Under the pieces are notes generated by a model. It was not told the origin of the DNA and did no database searches. It worked only from the letters and a program-made list of their open reading frames with translations. Both the position numbers and the translations under genes were made by a program. Positions 7,246 to 7,432 of a DNA stretch of 7,432 nt are shown in pieces (position 1 is the stretch's first letter; each line of letters starts with the position of its first letter). Source of the DNA: Deltaproteobacteria bacterium (lineage in GTDB: Bacteria; Desulfobacterota; Desulfobacteria; C00003060; C00003106); assembly GCA_019314005.1 (NCBI GenBank), contig JAFDAE010000104.1, forward strand, positions 1 to 7,432, read 5' to 3'.

Positions 7246-7432
7246 ATGGATGAGGCGGCACTACGAAAAAAATTGCGCGACAAGATAGCGAGTGTGGAAT
7301 CTATCGACCGTGGATATTTGGAGGTTTTAGAGTACGCATATCGTTCAAAAAGAGAAATTGATATAGAAATAGAACAACCCGAATTTACTTCTGTATGCCC
7401 TCTGACAGGACTCCCTGATTTTGGCCGGATTA
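7246..7432 (+). CDS. queF: NADPH-dependent 7-cyano-7-deazaguanine reductase (preQ1 synthase), 3' end cut by the window
   Basis: QueF reduces the nitrile of preQ0 to the aminomethyl of preQ1 with two NADPH, feeding queuosine modification of tRNA wobble positions. Only the first 62 codons are inside the window, and the frame is open to the edge. The diagnostic motif is EFTSVCPLTGLPDFG at residues 46-60. Cys51 matches the nucleophile that forms the thioimide with preQ0, and Asp58 seven residues later matches the catalytic acid (Cys55 and Asp62 in the Bacillus subtilis enzyme). The preceding segment YLEVLEYAYRSKREIDIEI resembles the usual lead-in. The motif close to the N-terminus fits the short unimodular type and not the long two-domain type of E. 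coli. The ATG at 7246 has a good ribosome binding site. It could share a transcript with rng, 175 bases upstream, though the palindrome lies between. Confidence 0.85.
   Translation, partial: MDEAALRKKLRDKIASVESIDRGYLEVLEYAYRSKREIDIEIEQPEFTSVCPLTGLPDFGRI

Overview
The window is a gene-dense stretch of a bacterial chromosome. It has moderate GC and Gram-negative-type content: a nucleotide-sugar enzyme for surface polysaccharide, a periplasmic HtrA/Deg protease with a signal peptide, an RNase E/G-type ribonuclease, and a queuosine-pathway gene. The protein styles and the abundance of structured, palindromic intergenic repeats suggest a member of the Desulfobacterota (former Deltaproteobacteria). 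That placement is a judgement from memory and not proved by the sequence.

Layout. (1) Positions 2-1045, plus strand: the near-complete 3' part of a dTDP-glucose 4,6-dehydratase gene (rfbB/rmlB), whose true start lies just upstream of the window. (2) Positions 1042-2445, minus strand: an HtrA/Deg-family serine protease with two PDZ domains. It converges on rfbB so tightly that the two stop codons overlap. (3) Positions 2446-2770: a 325-base intergenic region holding the protease promoter and leader, a perfect 16-bp hairpin, a GGGTTAC heptamer array and its inverted partner. (4) Positions 2771-5290, plus: an 839-residue radical-SAM protein of the uncharacterised TIGR03960 type, fused to a TIGR03936/DUF2344 domain. 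(5) Positions 5291-5522: a second heptamer-based inverted-repeat element. (6) Positions 5523-7070, plus: an RNase E/G family ribonuclease (rng). (7) Positions 7071-7245: a long imperfect palindrome of about 142 bp. (8) Position 7246 to the window end, plus: the 5' part of queF (preQ1 synthase), recognised from its catalytic Cys/Asp motif.

How the genes relate. The radical-SAM fusion and rng form a known conserved pair in many bacteria, and with queF they make a same-strand block concerned with RNA processing or modification. The radical-SAM protein has no established reaction, so its RNA link is inferred from neighbourhood only. rfbB and the protease are separate units. No mobile element with a transposase, no CRISPR array, and no tRNA or rRNA gene was found. 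The least explained material is the repeat content: every intergenic gap longer than a few bases contains a large inverted repeat, and two related heptamer elements bracket the radical-SAM gene. I see no convincing novel multi-gene system. The best candidates for a second look are the radical-SAM fusion with its extra cysteine cluster, and the structured repeats.
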